Positions 26,637 to 34,595 are shown, counted from the stretch's first letter. The stretch is 47,618 nucleotides of DNA from an uncultured Ruminiclostridium sp. (GCA_947629925.1 CANRFO010000020.1:1-47618); one strand, 5' to 3'. Translations and numbers: made by a program. The notes: a model not told the origin generated them from the sequence alone.

Positions 26637-27445
26637 TTTTCCTCATTCCTTTCCTGCAATTCATACCCTATTCTGCACCGATTATCGTACAGATGTGTTT
26701 TTGAAACAAAAATGTTGTTTTCAGCAAAGCGTGTTTCACGATAAACCTCAGCTTCCTCATAAACGCCGTCCTGCTCGTCTTTATAGGTAACTTTTCCGTT
26801 TACCGCACGATATATGAAAGTATCCTTTTTATCGGATAGAAGCGTGCCTGTTATATGCTTTTCATCAAAAGAGAAGGAAAGCTGAAAGGTCTGCGCCGTT
26901 TCATTTTTTACCTTCAGATCCAGCCAGCCCTCAAAGACCGTCGCGTCGGTGCCTTTGACTGCGTATGGGTCAGGGTCGGGAAAATCCTTCAGCTTATGCC
27001 CGTGGCGCTCGGTAATGGTGAGCGGCGAGTTCAAAAACAGCGTAAAAAGCGTATCCGTAAGCTGACACATTCCGCCGCCGTAATCTGTCACGAGCTTTCC
27101 GTCGCGCAGGATAAGCCCGTCTTTGTAAGGCGTCTTTTTATCGGCAAAACGAGTTGCCCTGCTGTATGAAAAGACCTCGTCGGGGCGTATCAGGAGCCCT
27201 TCCATAGCCGCCGCGCCAAGCTTCAGATTGTGTACCTTGTTCTCCTGATATATCATATCAAAGCCTGTTTTTTCATTGTACATATCGGTGGTGCAGGAAA
27301 AGACCTTGTAAGGCAGTCTTTCTCCCTTTTCGGCGGCGTAAGCGTTCCCGTCAAAGCGCATTTTCAGATAATAGCAGAATTTTCTTTGTTTTGCTCTGAA
27401 CGGTATCAGAAACGGAAATATCTGCGTAAGTCTTTTTCTCGGCAT
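26633..27445 (-). CDS. vanW: VanW-family protein
   Basis: The 270-residue protein has the VanW domain (from about residue 70): KLGAAAMEGLLIRPDEVFSYSR, YKDGLILRDGKLVTDYGGGMCQ and DATVFEGWLDL. VanW occurs in vanB and vanG loci; its biochemical role is unknown. There is no clear signal peptide. AAGGAATG precedes the ATG, and its stop overlaps the ligase start, so vanW, vanG, vanXY and the vanT-like gene are coupled. It is the first gene of the proposed resistance transcript that starts in the vanS-vanW gap. Confidence 0.93.
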   Translation of the reverse strand: MPRKRLTQIFPFLIPFRAKQRKFCYYLKMRFDGNAYAAEKGERLPYKVFSCTTDMYNEKTGFDMIYQENKVHNLKLGAAAMEGLLIRPDEVFSYSRATRFADKKTPYKDGLILRDGKLVTDYGGGMCQLTDTLFTLFLNSPLTITERHGHKLKDFPDPDPYAVKGTDATVFEGWLDLKVKNETAQTFQLSFSFDEKHITGTLLSDKKDTFIYRAVNGKVTYKDEQDGVYEEAEVYRETRFAENNIFVSKTHLYDNRCRIGYELQERNEEK

Positions 27446-27470
27446 TATATCATTCCTTCGTATAAAATCG

Positions 27471-27501
27471 TTCCGTTGTGCTATATTTTAGCACAACGGA
27501 A
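27471..27501. repeat. Perfect 13-bp palindrome in the vanS-vanW gap
   Basis: Arms 27471-27483 (TTCCGTTGTGCTA) and 27489-27501 are perfect inverted copies around a 5-base loop. In the vanW direction no T-run follows, so it is not a typical terminator; it would lie in the vanW 5' leader and could be an operator or an mRNA stabiliser. Confidence 0.85.
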
Positions 27502-27517
27502 TTTATATTTTCTTTGT

Positions 27518-27566
27518 ATTTTATTCGTTAAAAATAATATTTTGCTTTAAAAAAACTTACGATTTT
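27518..27566 (-). promoter_or_regulatory. Candidate VanR-dependent promoter of vanWGXYT
   Basis: On the - strand the box AAAATCGTAAG (27566-27556) is followed 32 bases later by TAAAAT (27523-27518), a candidate -10 with no good -35, as expected for an activated promoter. A second CGTAAG half (27572-27567) overlaps the vanS stop, 11 bases upstream, resembling a tandem OmpR-type site. A TATAAA further downstream is an alternative -10. Confidence 0.5.
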
Positions 27567-27567
27567 C

Positions 27568-28902
27568 TTACGGCACTGCGGGAAGCAAAACGGTGAAGCA
27601 TACGCTTTCGTTTTCGCTTTCGGCGCTTATCTCGCCGCCGTGGAGCCTTACGATCTCCTTTGCTATGGCAAGGCCAAGACCCGCTCCGCCTGTCGATGAA
27701 GTGCGGGAAGTATCCGCGCGGTAAAACTGCTCGAATATTCTTTCAAGCTTATCGGGAGGAATAGTCTTTCCGTGGTTTTTCAGCGTTATTTCCGCTTTGT
27801 CGCCGTTTCTGCGGAGGGAAAGCATCACCGCGGTATTTTTATAGCTGTAAGTCACCGCGTTTCTTATAAGGTTATCGAATACTCTTTCCAGCTTGTCAGG
27901 GTCGCAGAGTATCTCTATGCCGCCGTCTATCTCGTTCTGCCATGAAAGTCCCTTTTCCGCGAATACAGGCATAAACTCGTCAGCAAGCTGCTCCAGCATA
28001 CGGGAAAGACTTATTCGTTCCGACTGAAGCTCCATTGAGGTGAGGTTAAAGCGGGTCACATCAAAGAACTCGTTTATAAGCTCCTCAAGGCGCTGCGCCT
28101 TGTCAAGAGCGATACCTGTGTACTTTGCCCTTGTTTCGGCGGAAATATCAGGCTCATCGTTCATCAGGGTAAGATAGCCGATAATGCTGGTCAGCGGCGT
28201 TTTAAGGTCGTGGGCAAGGTAAACGATAAGGTCGTTTTTCTTCTGCTCCGTTTCGCGGGCAGCCCGTGCGTTCTCCAGCGTCTGCTCCCTTATGCGGTTA
28301 AGCTCGTCCTGTATCCCTTTTAGGCGGTAGGACAGCACCACGGGTCTTGACGGGTCAAGGAGCATATCTCCTGTCCGAGCAACTATCTGATCAAGGTATC
28401 CTGTAAGGACGGACACAAAACGGTAGCATATGAAAGAAAATCCGATAAGCCATGTAAGCGCAATTATCCAGACGATATTGTCGCGCACAAGGGAAAAAAT
28501 GTAATAGAGCCAAGTGCCGTAATCCACCGTTAAACGGATGAATTTCGCCGCCAGAACTACGAACAGCAGAAGCCCTGCGGTAAACAGCAGCACCGATATG
28601 AGCATACGCTGTATTATGCGGCGTTTGAAGCCTTTGTCAAAAGGAGAGCGCAATTCTTCGGGGACAAACATTCCCTTTTCTTTAACATACAATAAGGTTA
28701 TCACCGCTATCCCGCAGTTCCATAGGAAGAACAGGATCATCGCCACTGTCAGACTGTTGCGGAGTATCCCTTTAAATATGCGGAATATCAGATAATCGTC
28801 CTTCCCCTCCAAGAACATGAATACAAACAGAAAAAACACAAGAAAGGCAAATGCGGCGCTGTACACGATAAGCGTCAGGACGAACTTTTTTCTATTGCTC
28901 AT
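27568..28902 (-). CDS. vanS: VanS-type sensor histidine kinase
   Basis: The 444-residue protein has about four hydrophobic segments in its first 165 residues (near 8-30, 52-72, 100-118 and 142-160), a linker and a complete kinase: H-box YLAHDLKTPLTSI with H231, N-box VFDNLIRNAVTYS and G-box AGLGLAIAKE. It should sense cell-wall stress and phosphorylate the neighbouring regulator. The start is taken at the ATG at 28902, one base after the vanR stop; the frame is open further upstream but that would run deep into vanR. Four membrane segments, rather than the two seen in vanA/vanB-type VanS, suggest a different mode of sensing. Confidence 0.92.
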   Translation of the reverse strand: MSNRKKFVLTLIVYSAAFAFLVFFLFVFMFLEGKDDYLIFRIFKGILRNSLTVAMILFFLWNCGIAVITLLYVKEKGMFVPEELRSPFDKGFKRRIIQRMLISVLLFTAGLLLFVVLAAKFIRLTVDYGTWLYYIFSLVRDNIVWIIALTWLIGFSFICYRFVSVLTGYLDQIVARTGDMLLDPSRPVVLSYRLKGIQDELNRIREQTLENARAARETEQKKNDLIVYLAHDLKTPLTSIIGYLTLMNDEPDISAETRAKYTGIALDKAQRLEELINEFFDVTRFNLTSMELQSERISLSRMLEQLADEFMPVFAEKGLSWQNEIDGGIEILCDPDKLERVFDNLIRNAVTYSYKNTAVMLSLRRNGDKAEITLKNHGKTIPPDKLERIFEQFYRADTSRTSSTGGAGLGLAIAKEIVRLHGGEISAESENESVCFTVLLPAVP

Positions 28903-28903
28903 T

Positions 28904-29590
28904 TTACTCAACGGTATATCCCACTCCCCACACTGTTTTGATGTATCTGGGCTTGCGGGCGGGCTCGCCCAGCTTTTCACGGAGCCTTGCTATATGAGCC
29001 ATGACGGTGTTGTTGCTGTCGAGATATTTCTCGCCCCACACCGCCTCAAAAAGCTCCTCGGAGGACACTACCCTGCCCTGCCTTGAGCAAAGGTACCACA
29101 GGATACTGAACTCTATGGGAGTTAATTGTATCTCCCTGCCGTTCAGGGTGCATTTATGCCCCTCCTTGGAAATGTACAGGCCCCGTATGTCCGCCTCGTT
29201 TTCGGAAACTCCCGCTTTATCGTAACGGTTGCAGCGGCGAAGCTGAGTTTTTACTCTGGCGACGACCTCCAACGGATTGAACGGCTTTGTTATATAATCG
29301 TCCGCGCCTAAAGTCAGCCCCGTTATCTTGTCCACGTCCTCGACCCTCGCTGTGAGCATTATCACGGGGAAAAGGTACTTGTCCCTTATTTTTCCGAGAA
29401 GGCTGAAGCCGTCTATATCGGGCATCATCACGTCTATAAGGGCAAGGTCTATCCCTCCGCTTTTTATGCATTCAAAAGCGTCCGAGCCGTTGTAGAATTT
29501 ATACACGTTATAATTCTCCGCCTTGAGATAAAGCTCCACCAAGTCGGCTATCTCTTTTTCATCATCGGCTATAAGAATATTCTCCCCCAT
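28904..29590 (-). CDS. vanR: VanR-type OmpR-family response regulator
   Basis: Receiver domain with the acidic pocket ADDEKE, phospho-acceptor D53 (ALIDVMMPD), conserved Thr (IMLTAR) and K102 (YITKPFNP), followed by a winged-helix DNA-binding domain (ITLTPIEFSILWYL-like segment near 160 and RYIKTVWGVGYTVE at the end). At 228 residues it is full length. It is the first gene of the vanRS transcript, with its own promoter carrying an AAAATCGTAAG box that recurs before vanW. Neighbourhood identifies it as the van regulator. Confidence 0.92.
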   Translation of the reverse strand: MGENILIADDEKEIADLVELYLKAENYNVYKFYNGSDAFECIKSGGIDLALIDVMMPDIDGFSLLGKIRDKYLFPVIMLTARVEDVDKITGLTLGADDYITKPFNPLEVVARVKTQLRRCNRYDKAGVSENEADIRGLYISKEGHKCTLNGREIQLTPIEFSILWYLCSRQGRVVSSEELFEAVWGEKYLDSNNTVMAHIARLREKLGEPARKPRYIKTVWGVGYTVE

Positions 29591-29634
29591 TTTTTCACCG
29601 TCCTTCGCCTCGGGATATGTTTCGGTCTATCAGC

Positions 29635-29684
29635 AGTATAGCATATAAAACCACCTTTTTCAAGGCGAAAAAGCTTACGATTTT
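29635..29684 (-). promoter_or_regulatory. vanR promoter with candidate VanR box
   Basis: On the - strand TTGAAA (29663-29658) and TATACT (29640-29635) are 17 bases apart, with an extended TGC before the -10. The box AAAATCGTAAG (29684-29674) lies 33 bases upstream of the -10, matching the 32 bases in the vanS-vanW gap. Confidence 0.75.
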
Positions 29685-29708
29685 ATGATATTCGGCATAA
29701 ACCTTTCA

Positions 29709-29738
29709 TTGTTTTGCACGGCGGAAAGGCGGTATAAT
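29709..29738 (+). promoter_or_regulatory. Promoter of the holin-lysozyme pair
   Basis: TTGTTT (29709-29714), 18 bases, TATAAT (29733-29738). It is divergent from the vanR promoter, about 70 bases away. Confidence 0.6.
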
Positions 29739-29798
29739 CGTCATGAGAGGCATAAGAAGCAGCGCATGGAGCTGTAATGAAATGAAAGGAAGGTTAAA

Positions 29799-30200
29799 AT
29801 GAAAACATCGGTGGGCTTTAACACCGTGTGCGGTATTCTGGGAGCAATATTCGGATTTTTGTTCGGGGAGCTGAACGGATTTTTTATCGCTCTTATAGCC
29901 ATATCTCTGCTGGACTATGCAACGGGCGTGCTTGCCGCGGCGGTGAACAGGAAATTATCCAGTGCCGTCGGCTTTAAAGGTATCTGCAAAAAGATCATGC
30001 TTTTCACAATTGTGGCGGTGGCGAATATAATAGATACGCAGGTGATCGGAGGCTCTGCCCTCAGGACAGCCGTCATCTTCGCGTTTATTGCCAACGAAGC
30101 GCTGAGCATAGTTGAAAATTCCGCCGAAATGGGGCTTCCCGTTCCGCAGAAGCTGAAAGATGCGCTTGCGCAGATACGAGACAAAGACAACGGCAGATGA
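29799..30200 (+). CDS. Phage-type holin (toxin secretion/phage lysis family)
   Basis: This 133-residue protein has three to four hydrophobic helices (starting FNTVCGILGAIFGFLFGEL) and the LLDYATGVLAAAVNRKLSS pattern of the phage holin family 4 group, with the C-terminal AEMGLPVPQKLKDAL typical of that family. Holins open membrane lesions that let endolysins reach the wall. It is followed after 15 bases by a GH25 lysozyme gene, forming a complete lysis pair; no other phage genes are near. AAAGGAAGG precedes the ATG. Confidence 0.88.
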   Translation: MKTSVGFNTVCGILGAIFGFLFGELNGFFIALIAISLLDYATGVLAAAVNRKLSSAVGFKGICKKIMLFTIVAVANIIDTQVIGGSALRTAVIFAFIANEALSIVENSAEMGLPVPQKLKDALAQIRDKDNGR

Positions 30201-30215
30201 AAGGAGATCTTCTGC

Positions 30216-31253
30216 ATGATATTCAAAGGCATTGATATATCCTACGCCAACAAGGGGATAGACTTTAAAAAGATAAAGGCGGAGGGGATAAGCTTTGTTA
30301 TTATCCGCACCGGCTATCGTCAGAAAACCGACGATATGTTCAAAAGCCATATTGAAAACGCACTGGCGGCAGGACTAAACGTAGGAGTTTACTGCTACTG
30401 TCTGGCGAAAACTCCCGCCGAAGCGGTGAAGGAAGCCGATTATGTGATAGAGCTTATAAAGCCGTATAAGCTGACATATCCCGTGTGCTACGACATGGAG
30501 GACAGCGCCATAAACGAGCTTGACAAAAAAGAGCTGACGGAAATAGCCTTCGCTTTTCTCAACAGGATAAAGAAAGCAGGCTATCACCCTGCGCTGTACT
30601 CAAATCCCTCCTGGCTCGAATACAGGCTCGACAAGAAAAAACTGCTCGACAGCTTTGACCTGTGGCTGGCTCACTGGACGGGCGACCCTGACATTCCCAG
30701 CAAGTACGACTTCGGTCAGAAGATGTGGCAGTGGGGCGCCGACCGCCTGAACGGAAGCGCAGGCGCGCTGGACGGGGATCTGTCCTATGTTGACTATCCC
30801 GCGATAATCGCGGCGGAAAATTCGCCCGAACCTGAAAAGGGATTTGTCCCCGAAAAGGGTGAAACCGTCCTGTTCAGCGGCGGAAAGCACTATGCTTCCT
30901 CTGCTGCCGCCGTGAACGTCGGCAATATCCGCACCGCAGGCACCGCTAAGGTCACTTTGACAGCGTCAGGCGCCATTCACCCCTATCATCTTATAGGCGA
31001 AAGCTCCGACGTGTACGGCTGGGTGGACAAAAACGCGGTGTTTGAAAAAAACAGCGGCGAAATCAGAAAGTCCGCCGCCGTGGTAAATCTCAGGTCAAAG
31101 GCGGGAACGGACGGGAAAATACTGACGGTGATCCCTCCCGAAACGCGGGTGATACTTTTTGACGAGACTGTTTCAAACGAAGGCATTCTCTGGCAAAAAG
31201 CGGCGTATAACGGATACAGCGGGTATCTTAACTCGGCGTTTATTTACGGGTAA
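30216..31253 (+). CDS. GH25 lysozyme with C-terminal SH3-like domain
   Basis: The 345-residue protein starts with a GH25 domain (residues ~3-195): GIDISYANKGIDFKKIK, the acidic centre CYDMEDS and the WQWGADRLNG ending segment. A linker rich in Glu/Pro leads to a C-terminal bacterial SH3-like domain (VVNLRSKAGTDGKILTVIPP), a likely wall-binding module. It cleaves the peptidoglycan sugar chain. No signal peptide is present, consistent with release through the neighbouring holin. AAAGGAG precedes the ATG. A strong terminator follows. Confidence 0.93.
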   Translation: MIFKGIDISYANKGIDFKKIKAEGISFVIIRTGYRQKTDDMFKSHIENALAAGLNVGVYCYCLAKTPAEAVKEADYVIELIKPYKLTYPVCYDMEDSAINELDKKELTEIAFAFLNRIKKAGYHPALYSNPSWLEYRLDKKKLLDSFDLWLAHWTGDPDIPSKYDFGQKMWQWGADRLNGSAGALDGDLSYVDYPAIIAAENSPEPEKGFVPEKGETVLFSGGKHYASSAAAVNVGNIRTAGTAKVTLTASGAIHPYHLIGESSDVYGWVDKNAVFEKNSGEIRKSAAVVNLRSKAGTDGKILTVIPPETRVILFDETVSNEGILWQKAAYNGYSGYLNSAFIYG

Positions 31254-31271
31254 GGATTTTTTTAAGACAGC

Positions 31272-31300
31272 AAAAAAGGACGGGTAACCCGTCCTTTTTT
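31272..31300. terminator. Bidirectional terminator after the lysozyme gene
   Basis: GGACGGG-TAA-CCCGTCC (31278-31294) flanked by a six-base A-run and T-run; serves both the lysozyme gene and the convergent gene. Confidence 0.92.
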
Positions 31301-32345
31301 AGTCGTTCAGCACTGAATAGCAGGCGTTTAACATCTCAAACATCACATCGCACTTCACCGAGTTTTTGTTTCTCCAGCACGGCTCTCTGCCCGAAACCGC
31401 CCGCATTGCTTTCAGCGCGGGTTTTGGTATCATCTCCATATACTCGTCCTCTGTAATCATCTGCGCCAGCACTTCGTATGTATCGGTGCTTTGCCTTATC
31501 CACTCAGGCAGGTTAATGCCCCTGAGCCAGAAAGCAAACTGATAATTATAGGAGCTTTCCATAATTCCCCTTATATCCTCCTTGCTGAAAGGGTTAAGCG
31601 CCTGCCAGTTAAAGTTAAAGGGTCCAACCACACCGTTTCCGTATTCCTTCGGCTTGCGGAAGGTGATATACTCGTTAAAGTCCTTCATCATTTCATAGCA
31701 GTGCTTTACAGCGTCCCTCGCTTTCTTTTCCTTATCAGAGGTTCTCCATCTTTTTGTTGCGTTCAGCAGACTTATGTGATTGTCTCCGGGGAAAAGGGCG
31801 TTTGGCTTGTAACAGCGGTAATTTTTCATCTTCACCGAAAAGTCGTCGGGTGAGGAATAATCAAAAACCGCAAACAAATTTTTCTGCGCAAGCTCTATCT
31901 GCTCCGCCATTATGGGGTAGTCCTCAGAAAATCCCACCCACGAAAGTATTTGGGCGATTATGGCGTGATTTCCGCCACGTCCTCCGGCGTCCAAAGCCTC
32001 GCCGCCAAGAAAAATCATACGGTGATTTTTGTTTATTTGAGGGTCGGTAAGCGCCTTTATCGCTTTGTGTATACAGAGAGAGTCAGGCTCAACTCCAAGC
32101 CCCAGAAGCCCACCTATGTGGCAGTCCATACTTTCTATTCCGTGTATGCCCTCCCCGAGCCAGCCGTCCTCATGCTGATGTGACAGTATTTTCCGCGCGT
32201 TGCTTTGCAGGAGTATCTCCTCTTGCAGCTTACTCATTTCAGGCTCATTTACGGGAATTTTCAGCATATCACGTTTCACAAGATAGCGAATGCTCGGGCA
32301 GGCGTTTTTCAGCAGAAAATCAATTTGTTTGTCAAAGCTGTACAT
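31299..32345 (-). CDS. Alpha-barrel-like protein of unknown function
   Basis: I do not recognise this 348-residue soluble protein by name. It has motifs that resemble prenyltransferase/squalene-cyclase-type helical repeats (SHQHEDGWLG, LGGEALDAGGRGGNHAII) and several aromatic-rich helices, and ends with CWRNKNSVKCDVMFEMLNA. It may be an alpha/alpha-toroid enzyme or sugar-binding protein. It stands alone with its own consensus promoter and AAGGAG seven bases before the ATG. Confidence 0.7.
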   Translation of the reverse strand: MYSFDKQIDFLLKNACPSIRYLVKRDMLKIPVNEPEMSKLQEEILLQSNARKILSHQHEDGWLGEGIHGIESMDCHIGGLLGLGVEPDSLCIHKAIKALTDPQINKNHRMIFLGGEALDAGGRGGNHAIIAQILSWVGFSEDYPIMAEQIELAQKNLFAVFDYSSPDDFSVKMKNYRCYKPNALFPGDNHISLLNATKRWRTSDKEKKARDAVKHCYEMMKDFNEYITFRKPKEYGNGVVGPFNFNWQALNPFSKEDIRGIMESSYNYQFAFWLRGINLPEWIRQSTDTYEVLAQMITEDEYMEMIPKPALKAMRAVSGREPCWRNKNSVKCDVMFEMLNACYSVLND

Positions 32346-32383
32346 AGGCGGCTCCTTTGTTTTTGAGTATATTTATTATAACT

Positions 32384-32412
32384 ATTATAACACGGGATTT
32401 GCCCGAAGTCAA
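32384..32412 (-). promoter_or_regulatory. Promoter of the 31299-32345 gene
   Basis: TTGACT (32412-32407) and TATAAT (32389-32384) on the - strand, 17-base spacing. Confidence 0.88.
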
Positions 32413-32421
32413 AAAATACTG

Positions 32422-32450
32422 TTGCCTTTTTATGAAATTTGTGCTACAAT
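32422..32450 (+). promoter_or_regulatory. Promoter of fba
   Basis: TTGCCT (32422-32427) and TACAAT (32445-32450) with 17 bases between and TGC before the -10. Its -35 is only nine bases from that of the divergent promoter. Confidence 0.85.
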
Positions 32451-32498
32451 ATTAACAGGTAAATTTTAGGCGGCTCTGCCGCAGAAAGGAAAATAAAT

Positions 32499-33362
32499 AT
32501 GTTAGTATCTGCAAAGGAAATGTTGACAAAAGCCCGCGACGGCAAGTATGCGGTAGGTCAGTTCAACATCAACAACTTGGAGTGGACAAAGTCTATCCTG
32601 CTCACCGCTGAGGAGCTGAAGTCCCCTGTTATCCTCGGCGTTTCCGAGGGCGCAGGAAAGTATATGTGCGGCTACAAGACCGTTGTCGGAATGGTAAAGG
32701 GTATGCTGGAGGAGCTGAACATCACCGTTCCCGTTGCCCTGCACCTTGACCACGGCTCATACGAGGGCGCTCTCAAGTGCATTGAAGCGGGATTTTCTTC
32801 CGTAATGTTTGACGGCTCTCACTATCCTATCGCTGAAAATATCGAAAAGACCACCAAGCTGGTTGAGATATGCAAGGAAAAGGGTCTTTCCCTTGAAGCT
32901 GAAGTAGGCGCTATCGGCGGCGAAGAGGACGGCGTTGTGGGAATGGGCGAATGCGCTGACCCCGACGAATGCAAGCAGATAGCTGACCTTGGCGTTACTA
33001 TGCTGGCGGCAGGTATCGGCAACATTCACGGAAAATACCCCGACAACTGGCAGGGTCTCAGCTTTGAAACGCTTGCCGCAGTCAAGGAAAAGGTAGGGGA
33101 TATGCCTCTTGTTCTCCACGGCGGCACGGGTATCCCTGAGGATATGATAAAGAAGGCTATCTCTCTGGGCGTTGCAAAGATAAACGTAAACACCGAATGT
33201 CAGCTTGCTTTCCAGGAAGCTACAAGAAAGTACATCGAGGCAGGCAAGGATCTTGAGGGCAAGGGCTTCGACCCCAGAAAGCTGCTCGCTCCCGGCGCAG
33301 AGGCTATAAAGGCTACCGTTAAGCAGAAGATGGAGCTGTTCGGGTCTGTGGGGAAGGCGTAA
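32499..33362 (+). CDS. fba: Class II fructose-bisphosphate aldolase
   Basis: Zinc-dependent aldolase that splits fructose-1,6-bisphosphate in glycolysis. The zinc and catalytic motif LHLDHG (H82, D84, H85), EAEVGAIGGEEDG, NIHGKYP and LVLHGGTGIP are all present; the length, 287 residues, fits the short class IIA/IIB forms. The codon choice is strongly biased, as in highly expressed genes. It is a single-gene transcript with its own promoter and a hairpin terminator. Tagatose-bisphosphate aldolase is a closely related alternative. Confidence 0.94.
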   Translation: MLVSAKEMLTKARDGKYAVGQFNINNLEWTKSILLTAEELKSPVILGVSEGAGKYMCGYKTVVGMVKGMLEELNITVPVALHLDHGSYEGALKCIEAGFSSVMFDGSHYPIAENIEKTTKLVEICKEKGLSLEAEVGAIGGEEDGVVGMGECADPDECKQIADLGVTMLAAGIGNIHGKYPDNWQGLSFETLAAVKEKVGDMPLVLHGGTGIPEDMIKKAISLGVAKINVNTECQLAFQEATRKYIEAGKDLEGKGFDPRKLLAPGAEAIKATVKQKMELFGSVGKA

Positions 33363-33381
33363 GACAGTAATTTAAAAGTAA

Positions 33382-33415
33382 ACAGCAGGCTTACTCAATA
33401 AGCCTGCTGTTTTTT
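33382..33415. terminator. Bidirectional terminator after fba
   Basis: Perfect 12-bp stem (33382-33393 with 33399-33410), 5-base loop and TTTTTGTTT tail. Confidence 0.92.
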
Positions 33416-33417
33416 GT

Positions 33418-34551
33418 TTAGTCTATTTCGGTAACATTGTAGCTTCCTTTTTCGGAAACGATGTGTTTTGAATTAAGCTCTTCTTCTGTCATTTCAGACA
33501 TATAATACAGCATATCGGAACTAAAATCCTGACCATTACCAAATTTGAGATTTCCGTCCTTGTCAATGTATAAATTGTCTATTCCTATTACTGTATATAC
33601 ACTTCCATCACCACTTTCCGACAAACCATTGTTTGCCCAAGAAAAATCCACGCGATACAGTTTGTAATATTTGTTGTAAACACCGGTGCTTGACATATCG
33701 TTAGCTGATTTTAACGACATCAGATATCCGCCCATATCTTCAATGCCGTTTACTTTTGCCAATCTTGCATCAAAGTATCCTATTGTATCATGAGGATGAT
33801 ATTCTCTTACATATATACCTAATAACTTAAATTCCCCTATCGTCGCATTCGCTTCTGCCTCTACATAATCATCCATATCACTGTTCAGCTGTGTGAAGTC
33901 TGCCTCGTCAACGGAAGTGATGTATTTTGCGGGGTTGTCCACAGTGTACTCTTTGGTTTTATTTTTAATATAATAGCCCCACCTTGCAAGCTCCGATGCA
34001 CTATGCAAACATTCAGCGGTCACGGTGAATGTATCTCCGTCTGAAAGATTATTTGCTTCCGTGCTGAAATAAATGTTATCAGCCACCACTTTGTCACAGC
34101 CCGCCGTATTAAACGATACTGTGGTGAAAGGTGAAATGCCGTCGAACTGTAATTCCAAGCCTTCAAACGGGTCCAGCTCCTGCGGTTCCTCCAGTCCTGT
34201 CACTTCTATTTCCTTATAGGCGGGAGAAATAACGTCAGGGCTGATGTCGGCAACAGTCACCACGGTAACGGTTATTTTGTCGCCATTGGAAAGATCGTTT
34301 TGTTTACTCAAATCAAGTTCAAAGCTGCAGCTTTCCTTTTTATTCACGACTGCGCTGCCAAATCCGTTAAATCCCGAAAAGGTTATGTCAAAATACTGGA
34401 ACGGGTCTATCACCTCGCCGTCCTTTTCCAGTTCCACCTGAGAGGTTTGCCCGTCAGGAAGCACCACTTCCGCTTTATTTGCGCACCCCGCTGTCAGGCA
34501 CATAGTCAGTGCGCACGCTGCGGCGAAAACAGCTTTTGCTGATTTTTTCAT
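33418..34551 (-). CDS. Lipoprotein with tandem extracellular repeats
   Basis: The N-terminus is a lipoprotein signal with lipobox LTAGC (Cys24). Two similar repeats of about 90 residues follow: the first begins VIDPFQYFDITFSG and contains NDLSNGDKITVTV, the second begins ELDPFEGLELQFDG and contains NNLSDGDTFTVTAE, each ending in a V-x-GL or V-DNP edge. These look like immunoglobulin- or Big-like beta domains. The C-terminal ~170 residues are a separate domain without a match I recognise. Likely a surface protein of unknown role. It is divergent from the XRE regulator gene. Confidence 0.8.
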   Translation of the reverse strand: MKKSAKAVFAAACALTMCLTAGCANKAEVVLPDGQTSQVELEKDGEVIDPFQYFDITFSGFNGFGSAVVNKKESCSFELDLSKQNDLSNGDKITVTVVTVADISPDVISPAYKEIEVTGLEEPQELDPFEGLELQFDGISPFTTVSFNTAGCDKVVADNIYFSTEANNLSDGDTFTVTAECLHSASELARWGYYIKNKTKEYTVDNPAKYITSVDEADFTQLNSDMDDYVEAEANATIGEFKLLGIYVREYHPHDTIGYFDARLAKVNGIEDMGGYLMSLKSANDMSSTGVYNKYYKLYRVDFSWANNGLSESGDGSVYTVIGIDNLYIDKDGNLKFGNGQDFSSDMLYYMSEMTEEELNSKHIVSEKGSYNVTEID

Positions 34552-34595
34552 CTTTTTTCCTCCTTTTAGTATCTAATCAGACACCTTTTTACAAT

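Noticed and set aside
29799-31253. Prophage
   Set aside because: Only holin and lysozyme are present; there is no integrase, capsid, tail, terminase or attachment site nearby.
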